A DNA stretch of 49,639 nt from an uncultured Granulosicoccaceae bacterium (GTDB lineage Bacteria > Pseudomonadota > Gammaproteobacteria > Granulosicoccales > Granulosicoccaceae), in contig CALGNZ010000104.1 of NCBI GenBank assembly GCA_937957915.1, forward strand, positions 1-49,639. Reading direction: 5' to 3'. The position numbers and the translations under genes were made by a program. Of this stretch, positions 8,289 to 17,149 are shown piece after piece; position 1 is the stretch's first letter, and every line of letters starts with the position of its first letter. The notes below the pieces were generated by a model that worked only from the letters and a program-made list of their open reading frames with translations, was not told the DNA's origin and ran no database searches.

Positions 8289-10613
8289 TTGATCAAATTC
8301 AGCATTGGCCAGAGTGCCGCCCGCATCGAAGATCAGCGATTATTGACTGGCACTGGCTGCTACACCGATGACAGCGTCGATCCGGCAGCGCCTCGAGCCT
8401 TTATTTTGCGATCAGATCGTGCGCACGCGACTCTGTCGATAACCAGTACGGAGGCTGCCAGCCGTGCTCCCGGTGTGCTCGCCGTTCTGACTGAAAAGGA
8501 CCTGGCAGCAGACAATATCGGTAACCTGCCTTGTCTGACTGATCTCGATAATCGTGATGGCAGTAAACAATCGTATACCGAATGGCCCGCACTGGCCCGT
8601 GACCGGGTGCGGTTTGTCGGTCAGCCGGTAGCGCTGGTTATTGCCGACACAGTGGCACAGGCCCGCAATGCGGCAGAGTTGATCGAAATTGACTTTCACG
8701 ATCTGCCGGTATCGCTTGATACCGAGGCCACCACTGATGATGGCGCGCCCCGGATATGGCCTGACATGGCAAACAACATTGCTTTCGACTGGCACCTTGG
8801 TGACGAAGACGCGGTTAATCGTGTTTTCGATAAGGCTTCGCATGTTACTCAACTGCGACTGGAGAACAACCGGGTGGTGGTTAATTCGATGGAGCCCCGG
8901 CCAATCTACGCCGAGTATGACAAGGCCACTGATCGAACCATACTGCACAGTTCTACCCAGGGGCCCAGCTTTATACGTGGTCCATTGGCGACCCAGGTAT
9001 TGAAAATCGACGCTGACAAAATCCGCTGTGTTACCGGTGATGTCGGCGGTGGATTTGGCATGAAGGTATTTCTGTACGCCGAGCATGTGCTGGTGACCTG
9101 GGCATCACGCAGGCTTGGTATCAATATTAGCTATTTGCCGACACGCACCGATGCATTTATCAGTGATGTACACGGTCGCGATCTGGTTAGCCACGTGGAA
9201 GCGGCGACTGACGCTAATGGTGTTATTGAGGCACTGCGGGTTAAAACCTATTCCAACATGGGGGCCTATCTGTCCAACTTTGGCCCCTACATACAAACCG
9301 GCTCCGGTGGTCACATGATACCTGGCTGTTACAACATTCCAGCAGTTTACAACCGGGTGATTGGTGTGATGACTAACACGGTTCCGGTCGACGCCTATCG
9401 TGGTGCAGGCCGACCCGAAGCGAGTTATTTAATAGAGCGTTTAATGGATGTGATTGCCGACGACCACCAGCTCGCGCCTGATGAAATCAGACGTCGCAAT
9501 TTTATTCGCCCAGAGCAAATGCCTTATACCACCGCACTTGGCAACATCTACGATAGTGGTGATTTTAAAGCGGTGATGGAAAGCGCCATGCAAAGCGCTG
9601 ACTGGGCTGGTTACCAGCAACGTAGAGAGGCTTCAGCGCAACAAGGCAAGCTGCGCGGTATTGGCATGTCGGTTTACATTGAACGTTGCGGGGGCGGTGG
9701 TGATATGCCTGCCAGAATAGAGTTCAACGAAGATGACACGCTGACTCTGCTCAGTGGCAGTCAGACAAACGGGCAGGGGCACGAAACCGCTTTTACGCAA
9801 ATTTTGTCGGATCGCTTCGGTATCCCGATTGACAAGATTCGGTTTGTACAGGGCGACACTGATCGAACCCCGTCCGGGTTTACCGGTGGTTCTCGAACCA
9901 TACCTATTGGTGGCAGCTCTGCACTGGTTGCAGCTAATACCATTATCGATAAAGCCCGGCGTATTGCTTCGCATATGATGGAAGCTGACGAGGGCGACGT
10001 AGAGTATGCCGACGGTACTTTCACCGTGGCTGGTACAGACATGACGATGGATCTCTTTGCCGTGGCACGGGCTGCGCGCGATGAAGCCAGGCTGCCGCAA
10101 GGCATTGAGCCAGGGCTCGATACTGAAGAAGGGTTTACTTCCGAGGAAGCGACTTATCCGAACGGCTGCCATATTTGTGAGGTCGAAATTGATCCGGAAA
10201 CCGGGCAGCTGGACATTGCTCAGTATCAGGTAGTCGACGACTTTGGCAATCTGGTTAACCCCAGGCTACTGGAAGGGCAGGTACACGGTGGTATTGCGCA
10301 GGGGCTTGGCCAGGCATTGCTGGAGCATACGGTATACGACGACAACGGCCAGTTACTCAGCGGTTCGTTTATGGACTACACAATGCCCCGAGCCGATACC
10401 GTACCTGCGATTGAGTTTGCCACGCAAAACATACCCTGCAAGAACAACCTGCTCGGTATCAAAGGCGCTGGTGAGGCGGGGGCGATAGGAGCGCCGCCGG
10501 CGGCCATCAATGCCGTGGTCAATGCGCTGCAAGAGCGCACCGGCTTAAATCATATCGATATGCCGGCAACAACACACAAGATCTGGCAGCTGTTGAGCAG
10601 CAGCCGCGCATAG
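8289..10613 (+). CDS. Molybdenum hydroxylase large subunit (form II CoxL-like)
   Basis: A 774-residue member of the xanthine dehydrogenase / aldehyde oxidase / CoxL family, which binds molybdopterin cytosine dinucleotide and hydroxylates aldehydes or N-heterocycles. Visible motifs are GDVGGGFGMK (251-259), DAYRGAGRPE (368-377, the form II sequence rather than the AYRCSF of true CO dehydrogenase), QTNGQGHET in the middle, and GAGEAGAIGAPP, which carries the catalytic Glu about 729. The start is a TTG preceded by GGAGGA with eight bases spacing. The gene is complete, but no small [2Fe-2S] or medium FAD subunit gene and no maturation gene lies within the window. It is therefore an orphan subunit that must recruit partners from elsewhere or act differently. 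Specific substrate unknown. Confidence 0.9.
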   Translation: MIKFSIGQSAARIEDQRLLTGTGCYTDDSVDPAAPRAFILRSDRAHATLSITSTEAASRAPGVLAVLTEKDLAADNIGNLPCLTDLDNRDGSKQSYTEWPALARDRVRFVGQPVALVIADTVAQARNAAELIEIDFHDLPVSLDTEATTDDGAPRIWPDMANNIAFDWHLGDEDAVNRVFDKASHVTQLRLENNRVVVNSMEPRPIYAEYDKATDRTILHSSTQGPSFIRGPLATQVLKIDADKIRCVTGDVGGGFGMKVFLYAEHVLVTWASRRLGINISYLPTRTDAFISDVHGRDLVSHVEAATDANGVIEALRVKTYSNMGAYLSNFGPYIQTGSGGHMIPGCYNIPAVYNRVIGVMTNTVPVDAYRGAGRPEASYLIERLMDVIADDHQLAPDEIRRRNFIRPEQMPYTTALGNIYDSGDFKAVMESAMQSADWAGYQQRREASAQQGKLRGIGMSVYIERCGGGGDMPARIEFNEDDTLTLLSGSQTNGQGHETAFTQILSDRFGIPIDKIRFVQGDTDRTPSGFTGGSRTIPIGGSSALVAANTIIDKARRIASHMMEADEGDVEYADGTFTVAGTDMTMDLFAVARAARDEARLPQGIEPGLDTEEGFTSEEATYPNGCHICEVEIDPETGQLDIAQYQVVDDFGNLVNPRLLEGQVHGGIAQGLGQALLEHTVYDDNGQLLSGSFMDYTMPRADTVPAIEFATQNIPCKNNLLGIKGAGEAGAIGAPPAAINAVVNALQERTGLNHIDMPATTHKIWQLLSSSRA

Positions 10614-10726
10614 GAAATGACTCACCGCGCCATCCGTGGCACAAAGACCTGCAGTCTCGCTACAACCGTTATGCGCGGGCAGGTTGTTGCCGTTGTCGCA
10701 GAGCGCAATTACGCAAGCGGCAGGTG

Positions 10727-10966
10727 TTACGCGGCTTTCTGAAAGCGCTCGTCATTTGCCATAGGGGTCTGTGCCACAGGAGTCTGGCAATCAAGGGTGG
10801 TGATAGCCGGTTGTTGCGCCTCTTTGCGAAACGACCCTGCGATGGCATTGCAGATGCCGCCCCACAGTCTTTTCATCTCGACCGCGCGTGTTTTGCTGGC
10901 CATTGCGCGCATGTCAGCGTCGTGGGTGTTGGATAAATAGGAAGCCGGGTTGCTGGCAGTCGTCAT
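10727..10966 (-). CDS. Small uncharacterised protein divergent from a LysR gene
   Basis: A 79-residue protein. The start chosen is the ATG at 10966, which has AGGAG six bases upstream; the frame is open further upstream (to 11077) without a ribosome site. The central part is basic and amphipathic (SKTRAVEMKRLWGGICNAI), and the tail is polar. It resembles short Arg/Ala-rich proteins often found beside LysR genes in proteobacteria, whose function is not established. It faces away from the LysR gene and shares its control region, so the regulator probably controls it. The good ribosome site argues for a real gene; the family assignment is weak. Confidence 0.6.
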   Translation of the reverse strand: MTTASNPASYLSNTHDADMRAMASKTRAVEMKRLWGGICNAIAGSFRKEAQQPAITTLDCQTPVAQTPMANDERFQKAA

Positions 10967-11061
10967 GTGTTGCTCCTGGATTATTTTGAATTGCTTTCGG
11001 GGTGATGAGAAGATACCTTTGCTAACGACGATTAAAAATAGAGCTTTACGCCAATCACCTT

Positions 11062-11074
11062 TGCATAAAATGCA
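11062..11074. promoter_or_regulatory. Possible LysR-type binding site (T-N11-A)
   Basis: TGCATAAAATGCA is a near-perfect inverted repeat with the T-N11-A form of LysR-type sites. It sits seven bases before the GTG of the LysR gene, in the region shared with the divergent small gene, so autoregulation is possible. Sequence-based inference only. Confidence 0.35.
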
Positions 11075-11081
11075 CAAATAA

Positions 11082-12008
11082 GTGGATATTAATACCTTTC
11101 AGCTGTTTCTGTCGGTGGTTCGGTCGGGGAGTTTTTCTGCGACTGCGCGCGAACTCAAACTGGCGCCCTCGTCGGTCTCACGGCAGGTGACACAACTTGA
11201 GGATGATCTGCAAACGAAGCTATTTGTCAGGACAACCCGCAAACTGGCCCTGACCGAAGCGGGGCATATTTTTGAAGAGCGTGTCAGGTCGATACTGCTG
11301 GATATCGATGAGGCGCGCCTTGCTGTTAGTGACCTTGATCAAAACCCTAAAGGCACGCTGCGTATTACCGCACCGCGCACACTGGGCCGATTGCATATTG
11401 TGCAGGCCGTGCTCGAGTACATGGCGATCTGGCCAGAGGTGAAGGTTGAAATTGACCTCAGTGACCTGGTGGTTGATTTGGTAGCCAGGGACATCGACGT
11501 CGCGATACGCATCGGTATGCTTGATGACTCCAACATGGTGGCGCGGCGTCTCGGTGGTGTCAGACGGTATGTTTACGGTAGCCAGGCGTATCTTGATCGC
11601 AAGGGTGCACCGCAAACACCTGACGATCTGAAAGCGCACGACTGCCTGACCTTTCATCCACATGGCTTGTCACCCCTGTGGCGAGAGAGCAGTGATGTCT
11701 GGCGATTTGAGAAGGACGGTAAACTTACCGAGGTAGCCGTTGAAGGCCCGCTCAAAACAAACATGAGCGAAGTTATTATTCAAGCCGCGCTTGCCGGTAA
11801 AGGGCTGGTCATGATGCTTGACTGGTTAATCAGTGAGCACGTCGACGCTGGCCGTCTGCAGCCATTGCTAACAGATTATATCGCCGCACCCTATGCAGGA
11901 GACGCAGCCGCGTTTGCCGTGTACCCTGCAGGGCGCAATGCGCCTGCAAAGGTCAGAACCTTCATTGATCATCTGCAAGACTACTTTCACCGTAACCTGC
12001 GGGTTTAA
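11082..12008 (+). CDS. LysR-family transcriptional regulator
   Basis: A 308-residue protein with an N-terminal winged helix-turn-helix (residues about 1-60: FLSVVRSGSFSATARELKL, then SSVSRQVTQLE) and a periplasmic-binding-like effector domain (about 90-300). The sequence is of the AaeR/DsdC-like CrgA type, with 'GTLRITAPRTLGR' after the linker helix. It starts at a GTG (MDINTF) that fits the usual family N-terminus. No strong ribosome site is seen. It is divergent from a 79-residue protein gene, the likely target. The inducer cannot be deduced. Confidence 0.9.
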   Translation: MDINTFQLFLSVVRSGSFSATARELKLAPSSVSRQVTQLEDDLQTKLFVRTTRKLALTEAGHIFEERVRSILLDIDEARLAVSDLDQNPKGTLRITAPRTLGRLHIVQAVLEYMAIWPEVKVEIDLSDLVVDLVARDIDVAIRIGMLDDSNMVARRLGGVRRYVYGSQAYLDRKGAPQTPDDLKAHDCLTFHPHGLSPLWRESSDVWRFEKDGKLTEVAVEGPLKTNMSEVIIQAALAGKGLVMMLDWLISEHVDAGRLQPLLTDYIAAPYAGDAAAFAVYPAGRNAPAKVRTFIDHLQDYFHRNLRV

Positions 12009-12352
12009 CCTAATGTGCTCAGTGAGTTGAGTGGTGTGTGGCTAACTGCAGAACGGAGTTATGCAAAGCAGTTTAATCTGCCTGCGTTGACGGAAACTGA
12101 TTGTAGTGGCCAGTCTCATTGGTTGGTTAAACAACCTGACTGACTGTTTTTTAACTGCGTGTTTCGCTTGCGCGGTCTGCCTCCGCAGTCTGGCTCCGCA
12201 GTACTGGTGCGCAGGGTATGGAACTATTTTATTAGTGTGGCAGTTATTTGTTGAAGATACCTTATAAGGCAGCTGCGTAAATCTGTTAGCCTGCATATTG
12301 TTCTTAAACGAGTGTGTGACGCTCGCCATTTCAGAATCTGTTTTCTAAAAAT
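12009..12352. other. Spacer without recognisable gene
   Basis: About 340 bases between the LysR gene and the exporter gene. There is a short direct repeat, CTCCGCAGT, at about 12181 and 12195. No open frame has a ribosome site or familiar product, and no clear terminator is seen. Confidence 0.4.
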
Positions 12353-13279
12353 GTGCAGACGTCTTTAACCAGCAGGGTACAGGGTATCAAGACTGAAGCA
12401 ACCAGCGCCGAGCGGCCAGGTGACAATCCTAAAAAAGCGCTGTTGTATATGCTATTGGCGGTGGCACTGTTTCCGTTTATGAATGCCATGGTCAAGATGC
12501 TGAGAGTCGACTTTGACCCGGCAATGATTATCTGGGCCAGATACCTGTCGCACTTTGTATTAATGCTGCTGTTGTTTTTGCCATGGCATGGCTGGACTCT
12601 GTTTAAGAGTTCGCAGCCGATACTGCAAACCGGTCGCTCTATACTGTTGCTGGGCGCAACAGTGTGTTACTTCACGGCACTTGGCTATGTGCCGTTGGCG
12701 ACCGCTGCCATCATTGGCTTTACATCGCCTTTCATTGTTACCGCGCTGTCAATTCCGTTGCTGGGTGAGCAGGTGGGCTGGCGCCGGTGGGGTGCTGTAT
12801 TGATGGGCTTTATTGGGGCGCTTATCGTTATACGCCCGGGAACCGCTGCGCTGCACCCAATGGCAAGTCTGGTCGTTGTTACGGCAATTTGTTACGGGCT
12901 TTATCAAATTTTCACGCGCAAGATCTCGGCGAGTGATAAAGCCGCTACAACGATTACCTGGACTGCACTGGTTGGCGCGCTGGCGAGCAGCGCTGTTGTT
13001 CCGTTTTTTTGGCAGACTCCGCAAACAGCAAAACAGATTTTTCTGCTTACTGCTGCGGGTATGGTTGGCGGGCTTGGCCATTATTTTGTGGTTAAGGCCT
13101 TTCAGTTTGCCCAGGCCTCGTTCCTGGCACCGGTGGCTTATGGTCAGATTGTTGGTGCTACGTTGCTGGGGTTTGTTTTGTTTGGCGAGCTGCCGGATGG
13201 CTGGACCTGGGTGGGTACCTCTATCATCATCGGATGCGGTTTATACATTGGTTATCGTGAGAAGACGCTAGCCACGTAG
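12353..13279 (+). CDS. EamA/DMT-family inner-membrane transporter
   Basis: A 308-residue protein with about ten hydrophobic helices in two homologous halves, as in the drug/metabolite transporter superfamily. The first half contains 'ALFPFMNAMVKML' and 'YVPLATAAIIGFTSPFIVTALS', the second 'VAYGQIVGATLLGFVLFGELPD', which are typical EamA signatures. Relatives export amino acids, nucleosides or other small metabolites. The start is uncertain: GTG 12353 gives a 31-residue hydrophilic head, and an internal ATG about residue 32 would begin directly at the first helix. No ribosome site supports either strongly. It stands alone between two regulators, and its own control is not evident. Confidence 0.85.
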   Translation: MQTSLTSRVQGIKTEATSAERPGDNPKKALLYMLLAVALFPFMNAMVKMLRVDFDPAMIIWARYLSHFVLMLLLFLPWHGWTLFKSSQPILQTGRSILLLGATVCYFTALGYVPLATAAIIGFTSPFIVTALSIPLLGEQVGWRRWGAVLMGFIGALIVIRPGTAALHPMASLVVVTAICYGLYQIFTRKISASDKAATTITWTALVGALASSAVVPFFWQTPQTAKQIFLLTAAGMVGGLGHYFVVKAFQFAQASFLAPVAYGQIVGATLLGFVLFGELPDGWTWVGTSIIIGCGLYIGYREKTLAT

Positions 13280-13351
13280 ATGCCTGCTGTTTAAATTCAT
13301 GTTTGAATCTGAGGGGTCATTTGCAACAGGTGCCCTGAGTCGAGGTCACTT

Positions 13352-14275
13352 TTATGTACAGCATGATATGCCTGCTTCCCAGTAAGGTGGTGAGCGAAAT
13401 CGTTCCTTAAAAAACTCAATCCATGCGCGAACCTTGGGTGATACAAAACGACGATTGTGATAAATCGCATAGATGTCCATCTGTGTCAGCGGGTAGTCAT
13501 CCAGCACAGTGACCAGATCACCGTTGCGCAGTTCATCTGTGATATCCCAGATTGATTTGATAGCGATACCCAGACCTCCGACGGCAGCGTCGCGAACTAC
13601 TTCGCCGCTGTTGGAAGTTACTGATGAAGTAACCGGGACTCTAAGTAGCTTTTCTTTTACATCGAATTGCCACACGTCGCTGGATGCGCCCTTTGACGAA
13701 AGTATTAAACACTGATGTTCCGTGAGCTCATACGGTGTGACAGGTGTACCGGCTTTAGCAAGATAGTCCGGTGCAGCACACACCACACGCTTGTTGGGTG
13801 CCAGCTTTACTGCAATCAGAGATGAATCTGCCAGTGCGCCGATGCGAATCCCGACGTCAATCCCCTCGGCTACCATATCCACGATACTGTCGGTCATGAT
13901 CAACTGTAGTTTGATACCCGGATGCAGCTTCAGGAACTCCGGAATGACCGGTGACACATGCTTGCGACCAAACGAAGCTGATGTTGTGACTCGCAATGTG
14001 CCCTGCACGGTATCGCGCATACCCGCCAGACTGGATTCCATGGCATCTATGTCTTCCTGAATGCGCAGGCAGTGCTCGTAATACAGGGAGCCCTCATCCG
14101 TCAGGTGCTGTTGCCGGGTTGTACGATTTAGCAACCGAACTCCCAGGCGTTTTTCCAGTGTCGACAGGCGTTTGCTGCACACAGCCAGCGACAGTCCTAA
14201 TCGTTCCGCAGCGCGGGTGAGGCTGCCTTCATCGACAGTAGCAATGAATACAACGCGGTCGCTGACAAGTTTCAT
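13352..14275 (-). CDS. LysR-family transcriptional regulator
   Basis: A 307-residue regulator with the usual N-terminal helix-turn-helix (FIATVDEGSLTRAAERLGL, then SKRLSTLEKRLGVRLLNRTTR) and effector-binding domain. The hinge segment 'GTLRVTTSASFGRKHVSPVIPEF' places it in the CrgA/DsdC-like subgroup. It is divergent from the ABM monooxygenase gene. The 130-base region between them contains a TAACAA-AA-TTGTTA inverted repeat. By the usual LysR logic it should control that gene and perhaps the downstream oxidoreductase, RidA-like and cupin genes in response to an unknown aromatic or quinone-like inducer. Confidence 0.9.
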   Translation of the reverse strand: MKLVSDRVVFIATVDEGSLTRAAERLGLSLAVCSKRLSTLEKRLGVRLLNRTTRQQHLTDEGSLYYEHCLRIQEDIDAMESSLAGMRDTVQGTLRVTTSASFGRKHVSPVIPEFLKLHPGIKLQLIMTDSIVDMVAEGIDVGIRIGALADSSLIAVKLAPNKRVVCAAPDYLAKAGTPVTPYELTEHQCLILSSKGASSDVWQFDVKEKLLRVPVTSSVTSNSGEVVRDAAVGGLGIAIKSIWDITDELRNGDLVTVLDDYPLTQMDIYAIYHNRRFVSPKVRAWIEFFKERFRSPPYWEAGISCCT

Positions 14276-14307
14276 GAGGTTTAATTATCAAAATATTGTT
14301 GATAGTG

Positions 14308-14321
14308 TAACAAAATTGTTA
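14308..14321. promoter_or_regulatory. Inverted repeat in the LysR/ABM divergent region
   Basis: TAACAAAATTGTTA (arms TAACAA and TTGTTA, two-base centre), overlapping a second TTGTT...AACAA pair at 14296-14313. It lies in the only intergenic space between the divergent LysR and monooxygenase genes. This is the expected place for the regulator's site; the assignment is an inference. Confidence 0.4.
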
Positions 14322-14408
14322 GTATTTATTAATATGAAAGAAACATCAATACTGTGTTCAGGGCTCGCGCACACAGCGTGAGCACACCGTGAACCAGGGA
14401 AAAAACGT

Positions 14409-14699
14409 ATGAGCAAACTAACCATCGTCGCCAACATCCACGCCAACGCTGACAAGATTGATCTGGTTAAAGCAGAGCTGGAAAAGCTGGTGTCTGTTAC
14501 TCGCGCTGAAAAAGGCTGTATCAATTACGACCTGCATCAGGACAATGAAAATCCAGCGCATTTTCTATTCTACGAAAACTGGGAATCACGTGAGTTGTGG
14601 CAAACTCACATGAACGCTCCGCATCTGGCTGCTTACATGAAGGCCACGGATGGTGCGGTCGCAGAGTTTGTACTCAATGAAATGACGCACATCAAATAA
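14409..14699 (+). CDS. ABM-domain quinol monooxygenase-like protein
   Basis: A 96-residue protein of the antibiotic biosynthesis monooxygenase (ABM) dimeric alpha+beta barrel fold, as in YgiN-type quinol monooxygenases. The diagnostic stretches are 'LVSVTRAEKGCINYDLHQD' and 'FLFYENWESRELWQTHMNAPHL', with the His and Trp positions seen in the family. Family members oxidise aromatic or quinol compounds without a cofactor, or bind haem. AGGGA lies eight bases before the ATG. The gene is divergent from a LysR gene and precedes a quinone-oxidoreductase-like gene, which suggests turnover of a quinone or reactive aromatic; that role is inferred. Confidence 0.85.
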   Translation: MSKLTIVANIHANADKIDLVKAELEKLVSVTRAEKGCINYDLHQDNENPAHFLFYENWESRELWQTHMNAPHLAAYMKATDGAVAEFVLNEMTHIK

Positions 14700-14870
14700 C
14701 ATTTTATGATCGATCGAGGTGCATAGTCGTTCATACTCGATGACTATGATTGCAGATGCTGGCGAAGCGCCGCGTGCGCAAAAGATCTTTCACTCATCGA
14801 ACAGGCTCCCGGTAGGTGGTTTTCGGTGTTATCTCTGTTTGAAACACAATGACCGTAAGGACTAAAAAAC

Positions 14871-15893
14871 GTGAAAGCTGTTGGGATAGTTGAATACCTG
14901 CCTATTGAAAATCCGAATTCGTTTGTAGACTTTGAGGCGCCGGTTCCATCGCCATCTGGTCGCGATTTATTAGTCGCGGTTCAGGCCATTGCCATTAATC
15001 CGGTAGATGTGAAGGTGCGATCAGGTCGAGGGAAGGATAAGGGCATAAGGGAGGACCCGCCGCGAGTCATCGGTTGGGACGCCAGTGGAGTTGTTGAATC
15101 GGTCGGGTCTGACGTAACTCTGTTTAAGCCCGGTGACCAGGTTTTTTATGCAGGCGATATCACTCGTTCGGGAAGCTATGCGCAATATCAGTTGGTTGAC
15201 GAGCGTATTACCGGATTAAAACCAGTGTCACTTCAGCATGCGGAGGCAGCCGCATTGCCGCTGACGACGATAACCGCATTTGAGGCGTTATTCGACCGAC
15301 TGAGGATCGATCAATTCGGCGCTAACAAAGGGGAGTCTATTCTGATAATCGGTGCAGGCGGTGGTGTGGGCTCAATTGGTGTTCAACTTGCCAGGCTCGC
15401 TGGGCTCAACGTAATTGCCACCGCCTCAAGAGAGAGTTCTATCAGTTGGGTGCGAGAGCTTGGTGCTCAGCATGTCGTTAATCACCATAAAGACATGGTA
15501 GCTCAGGTTCGGGCGCTTGGGATGGAGTACGTTGATCATATTGCCATCTTTAATGATATGCGTCACTGGGAGGCAGCTGCCGAACTTATTCGTCCACAGG
15601 GTGGCATCGTAACTATAGATGATACCGATCTGCCAATGCCTATGGAAAAATTAAAAAGCAAAGCCGCCAGCCTGCACTGGGAGTTTATGTTTGCCCGCGC
15701 CATGTATAACACTGACGATATGATTAAGCAGCACAAATTGCTGAACTGGGTGGCGCAGGAAATTGATGAAGGTAACGTTAAATCCACCCTTTCAGAAACG
15801 CTCTCCCCGATTAATGCGGCCAATCTTCGAGAGGCTCATCGCCGCGTTGAGACAGGCCAATCAATTGGCAAGGTGGTAGTAGAAAACTTTTAA
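14871..15893 (+). CDS. Zinc-type alcohol dehydrogenase-like / quinone oxidoreductase (MDR family)
   Basis: A 340-residue medium-chain dehydrogenase/reductase of the QOR-like branch. The N-terminal GroES-like part has 'AIAINPVDVKVRSG' and 'VIGWDASGVVESVG'. The Rossmann domain begins 'ILIIGAGGGVGSIGVQLARLAGL' with the AXXGXXG nucleotide-binding turn. The Cys and His ligands of true zinc alcohol dehydrogenases are missing, so it should be an NADPH:quinone or enone reductase. The start is a GTG with AAGGA nine bases upstream. The gene lies 170 bases after the ABM gene and 47 bases before the RidA-like gene, probably in one operon. Confidence 0.88.
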   Translation: MKAVGIVEYLPIENPNSFVDFEAPVPSPSGRDLLVAVQAIAINPVDVKVRSGRGKDKGIREDPPRVIGWDASGVVESVGSDVTLFKPGDQVFYAGDITRSGSYAQYQLVDERITGLKPVSLQHAEAAALPLTTITAFEALFDRLRIDQFGANKGESILIIGAGGGVGSIGVQLARLAGLNVIATASRESSISWVRELGAQHVVNHHKDMVAQVRALGMEYVDHIAIFNDMRHWEAAAELIRPQGGIVTIDDTDLPMPMEKLKSKAASLHWEFMFARAMYNTDDMIKQHKLLNWVAQEIDEGNVKSTLSETLSPINAANLREAHRRVETGQSIGKVVVENF

Positions 15894-15940
15894 CGCAACG
15901 TATGATTGATAATTGAACCGAAAATAATCGGAGAATAACG

Positions 15941-16438
15941 ATGTCAAAGACTGCCATGCAGTTAAAACAGGTGAGTGGTGGTACACCGGAGGCGCGACTT
16001 GCCGAACTCGGTTTCGATCTGCCCCCTGTACCGGAGGCTGTCGCCGACTATGTCACACACACTCAAATCGGATCGGTGATCTATACATCCGGCATGCTGC
16101 CCTGGATCGGTGGTGAGCTGAAGTACAAGGGAAAGATGGGAGCAGATCTCACCGTCGAACAGGGGTACGAGGCCTTTCAGCTGTCGGCGTTAAACGGCCT
16201 TTCACTGTTACGTTCCATCACTGGAGATCTGTCACTGATCAAGCGTATCCACAGGTTAGAGGGGACTGGCGGGTCGACGCCTGATTTTTCGGATATGCCC
16301 CTCGCACTGAATGGCGCATCGCACCTGATCAATACGGTTTTTGCCGAAAAAGGCCAGCACTCACGAATGATTTACTCGAACCCGTCAATGCCGATTGACT
16401 GCGCTACGTTGCTGGTGTTCTGGGCGGAGGTTGAATGA
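15941..16438 (+). CDS. RidA/YjgF-like protein
   Basis: A 165-residue member of the RidA/YER057c/UK114 superfamily, of the longer subgroup with an N-terminal extension ('EARLAELGFDLPPVPEAVADYV'). The core has 'VIYTSGMLPW' and the C-terminal 'MIYSNPSMPIDCATLLVFWAEVE', corresponding to the strand with the substrate-binding Arg/Cys region. An Arg precedes that strand. RidA proteins deaminate reactive enamine/imine intermediates; this subgroup is poorly characterised. It has a good ribosome site (GGAG) and overlaps the cupin gene by four bases (ATGA). Confidence 0.85.
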   Translation: MSKTAMQLKQVSGGTPEARLAELGFDLPPVPEAVADYVTHTQIGSVIYTSGMLPWIGGELKYKGKMGADLTVEQGYEAFQLSALNGLSLLRSITGDLSLIKRIHRLEGTGGSTPDFSDMPLALNGASHLINTVFAEKGQHSRMIYSNPSMPIDCATLLVFWAEVE

Positions 16439-16803
16439 TGGCTCTGGACCTGACTCAGGAGTTTATCGACCGGTCTGACAATGGTGAAGTCGGTGACCGT
16501 TTAGTATCCGAATCAGACCGTGTGCGTGTTTGGCATATTCATGCAAAACCGGGTGACCGTCTAAAAGCTCACACTCACGTGCTTGACTATTTCTGGACGG
16601 TGCATACCCGGGGACGAGCCAGAAACCACTTGTCAGATGGTACGTATGTCGACGTAGACTACTCACCGGGTGAAACCAAACACTTCACGTTTGCAAAGGG
16701 AGAACAGATGTCTCACAGTCTGGAGAATATTGGCACCACTGATTTAGTCTTTACTACAGTCGAGTTTTTGGACAGTGAAAATTCTCCGCTGCTGCTTGAA
16801 TGA
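16435..16803 (+). CDS. Cupin-domain protein
   Basis: A 122-residue single-domain cupin. The first cupin motif is near 'HAKPGDRLKAHTHVLDYFWTV' with metal-binding His residues, and the second is near 'SPGETKHFTFAKGEQMSHSLEN'. Such proteins bind Fe, Mn or other divalent metals and act as small dioxygenases, isomerases or binding proteins; the substrate is unknown. It starts inside the end of the RidA-like gene (ATGATG overlap), so the two are translationally coupled. Together with the ABM and reductase genes upstream it completes a probable detoxification or catabolic operon. Confidence 0.85.
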   Translation: MMALDLTQEFIDRSDNGEVGDRLVSESDRVRVWHIHAKPGDRLKAHTHVLDYFWTVHTRGRARNHLSDGTYVDVDYSPGETKHFTFAKGEQMSHSLENIGTTDLVFTTVEFLDSENSPLLLE

Positions 16804-17149
16804 GGCCTGGTATAAAAGCAACGGATTGTGGCTGCCTGATTGCACTCGACAAAGTTGATCGGCGCAGAGGTCGCATTGCGGTATAAACGAGCTGCAACAG
16901 CGTACGAGTTTGAGGATGGTTGCGGCGTCTGTTGCGAAGACCGCTGATCCTAAATCGCAGCGGGCTTACACGCCGCTACTTTGATTACGATGGATAACCC
17001 ACTACCTGACTTTAAAATGAGCTAATTCATTATTGTTATGGTTGCAAAAGAGTAAGCTGTGCTCGGGTCAGTGCTTAGGTCGTTTCAGGTTCACAAAAAC
17101 TTCACGCAGCCGGCGATATCGTGGAGATTCCTCAAAGGAGTTCCGAAAA
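16804..17149. other. Spacer with a nested inverted repeat
   Basis: About 345 bases without a gene. At 16922-16976 an outer pair GCGGCGT / ACGCCGC encloses an inner pair CCGCTG / CAGCGG, so the RNA or DNA could fold into a two-tier hairpin. No T-run follows it. The promoter of the fasciclin gene should also lie here. A ribosome site AAAGGAG is at 17134-17140. Confidence 0.4.

Noticed and set aside
9036..9050. TGTTACCGGTGATG inside the CoxL-like gene as a GntR operator
   Set aside because: Only one half matches the palindrome, it lies deep in coding sequence and encodes the conserved GDVGGGFG motif region.
12042..12329. 95-codon minus-strand frame between the LysR and exporter genes
   Set aside because: No ribosome site, odd composition and no familiar motif. 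Treated as non-coding.
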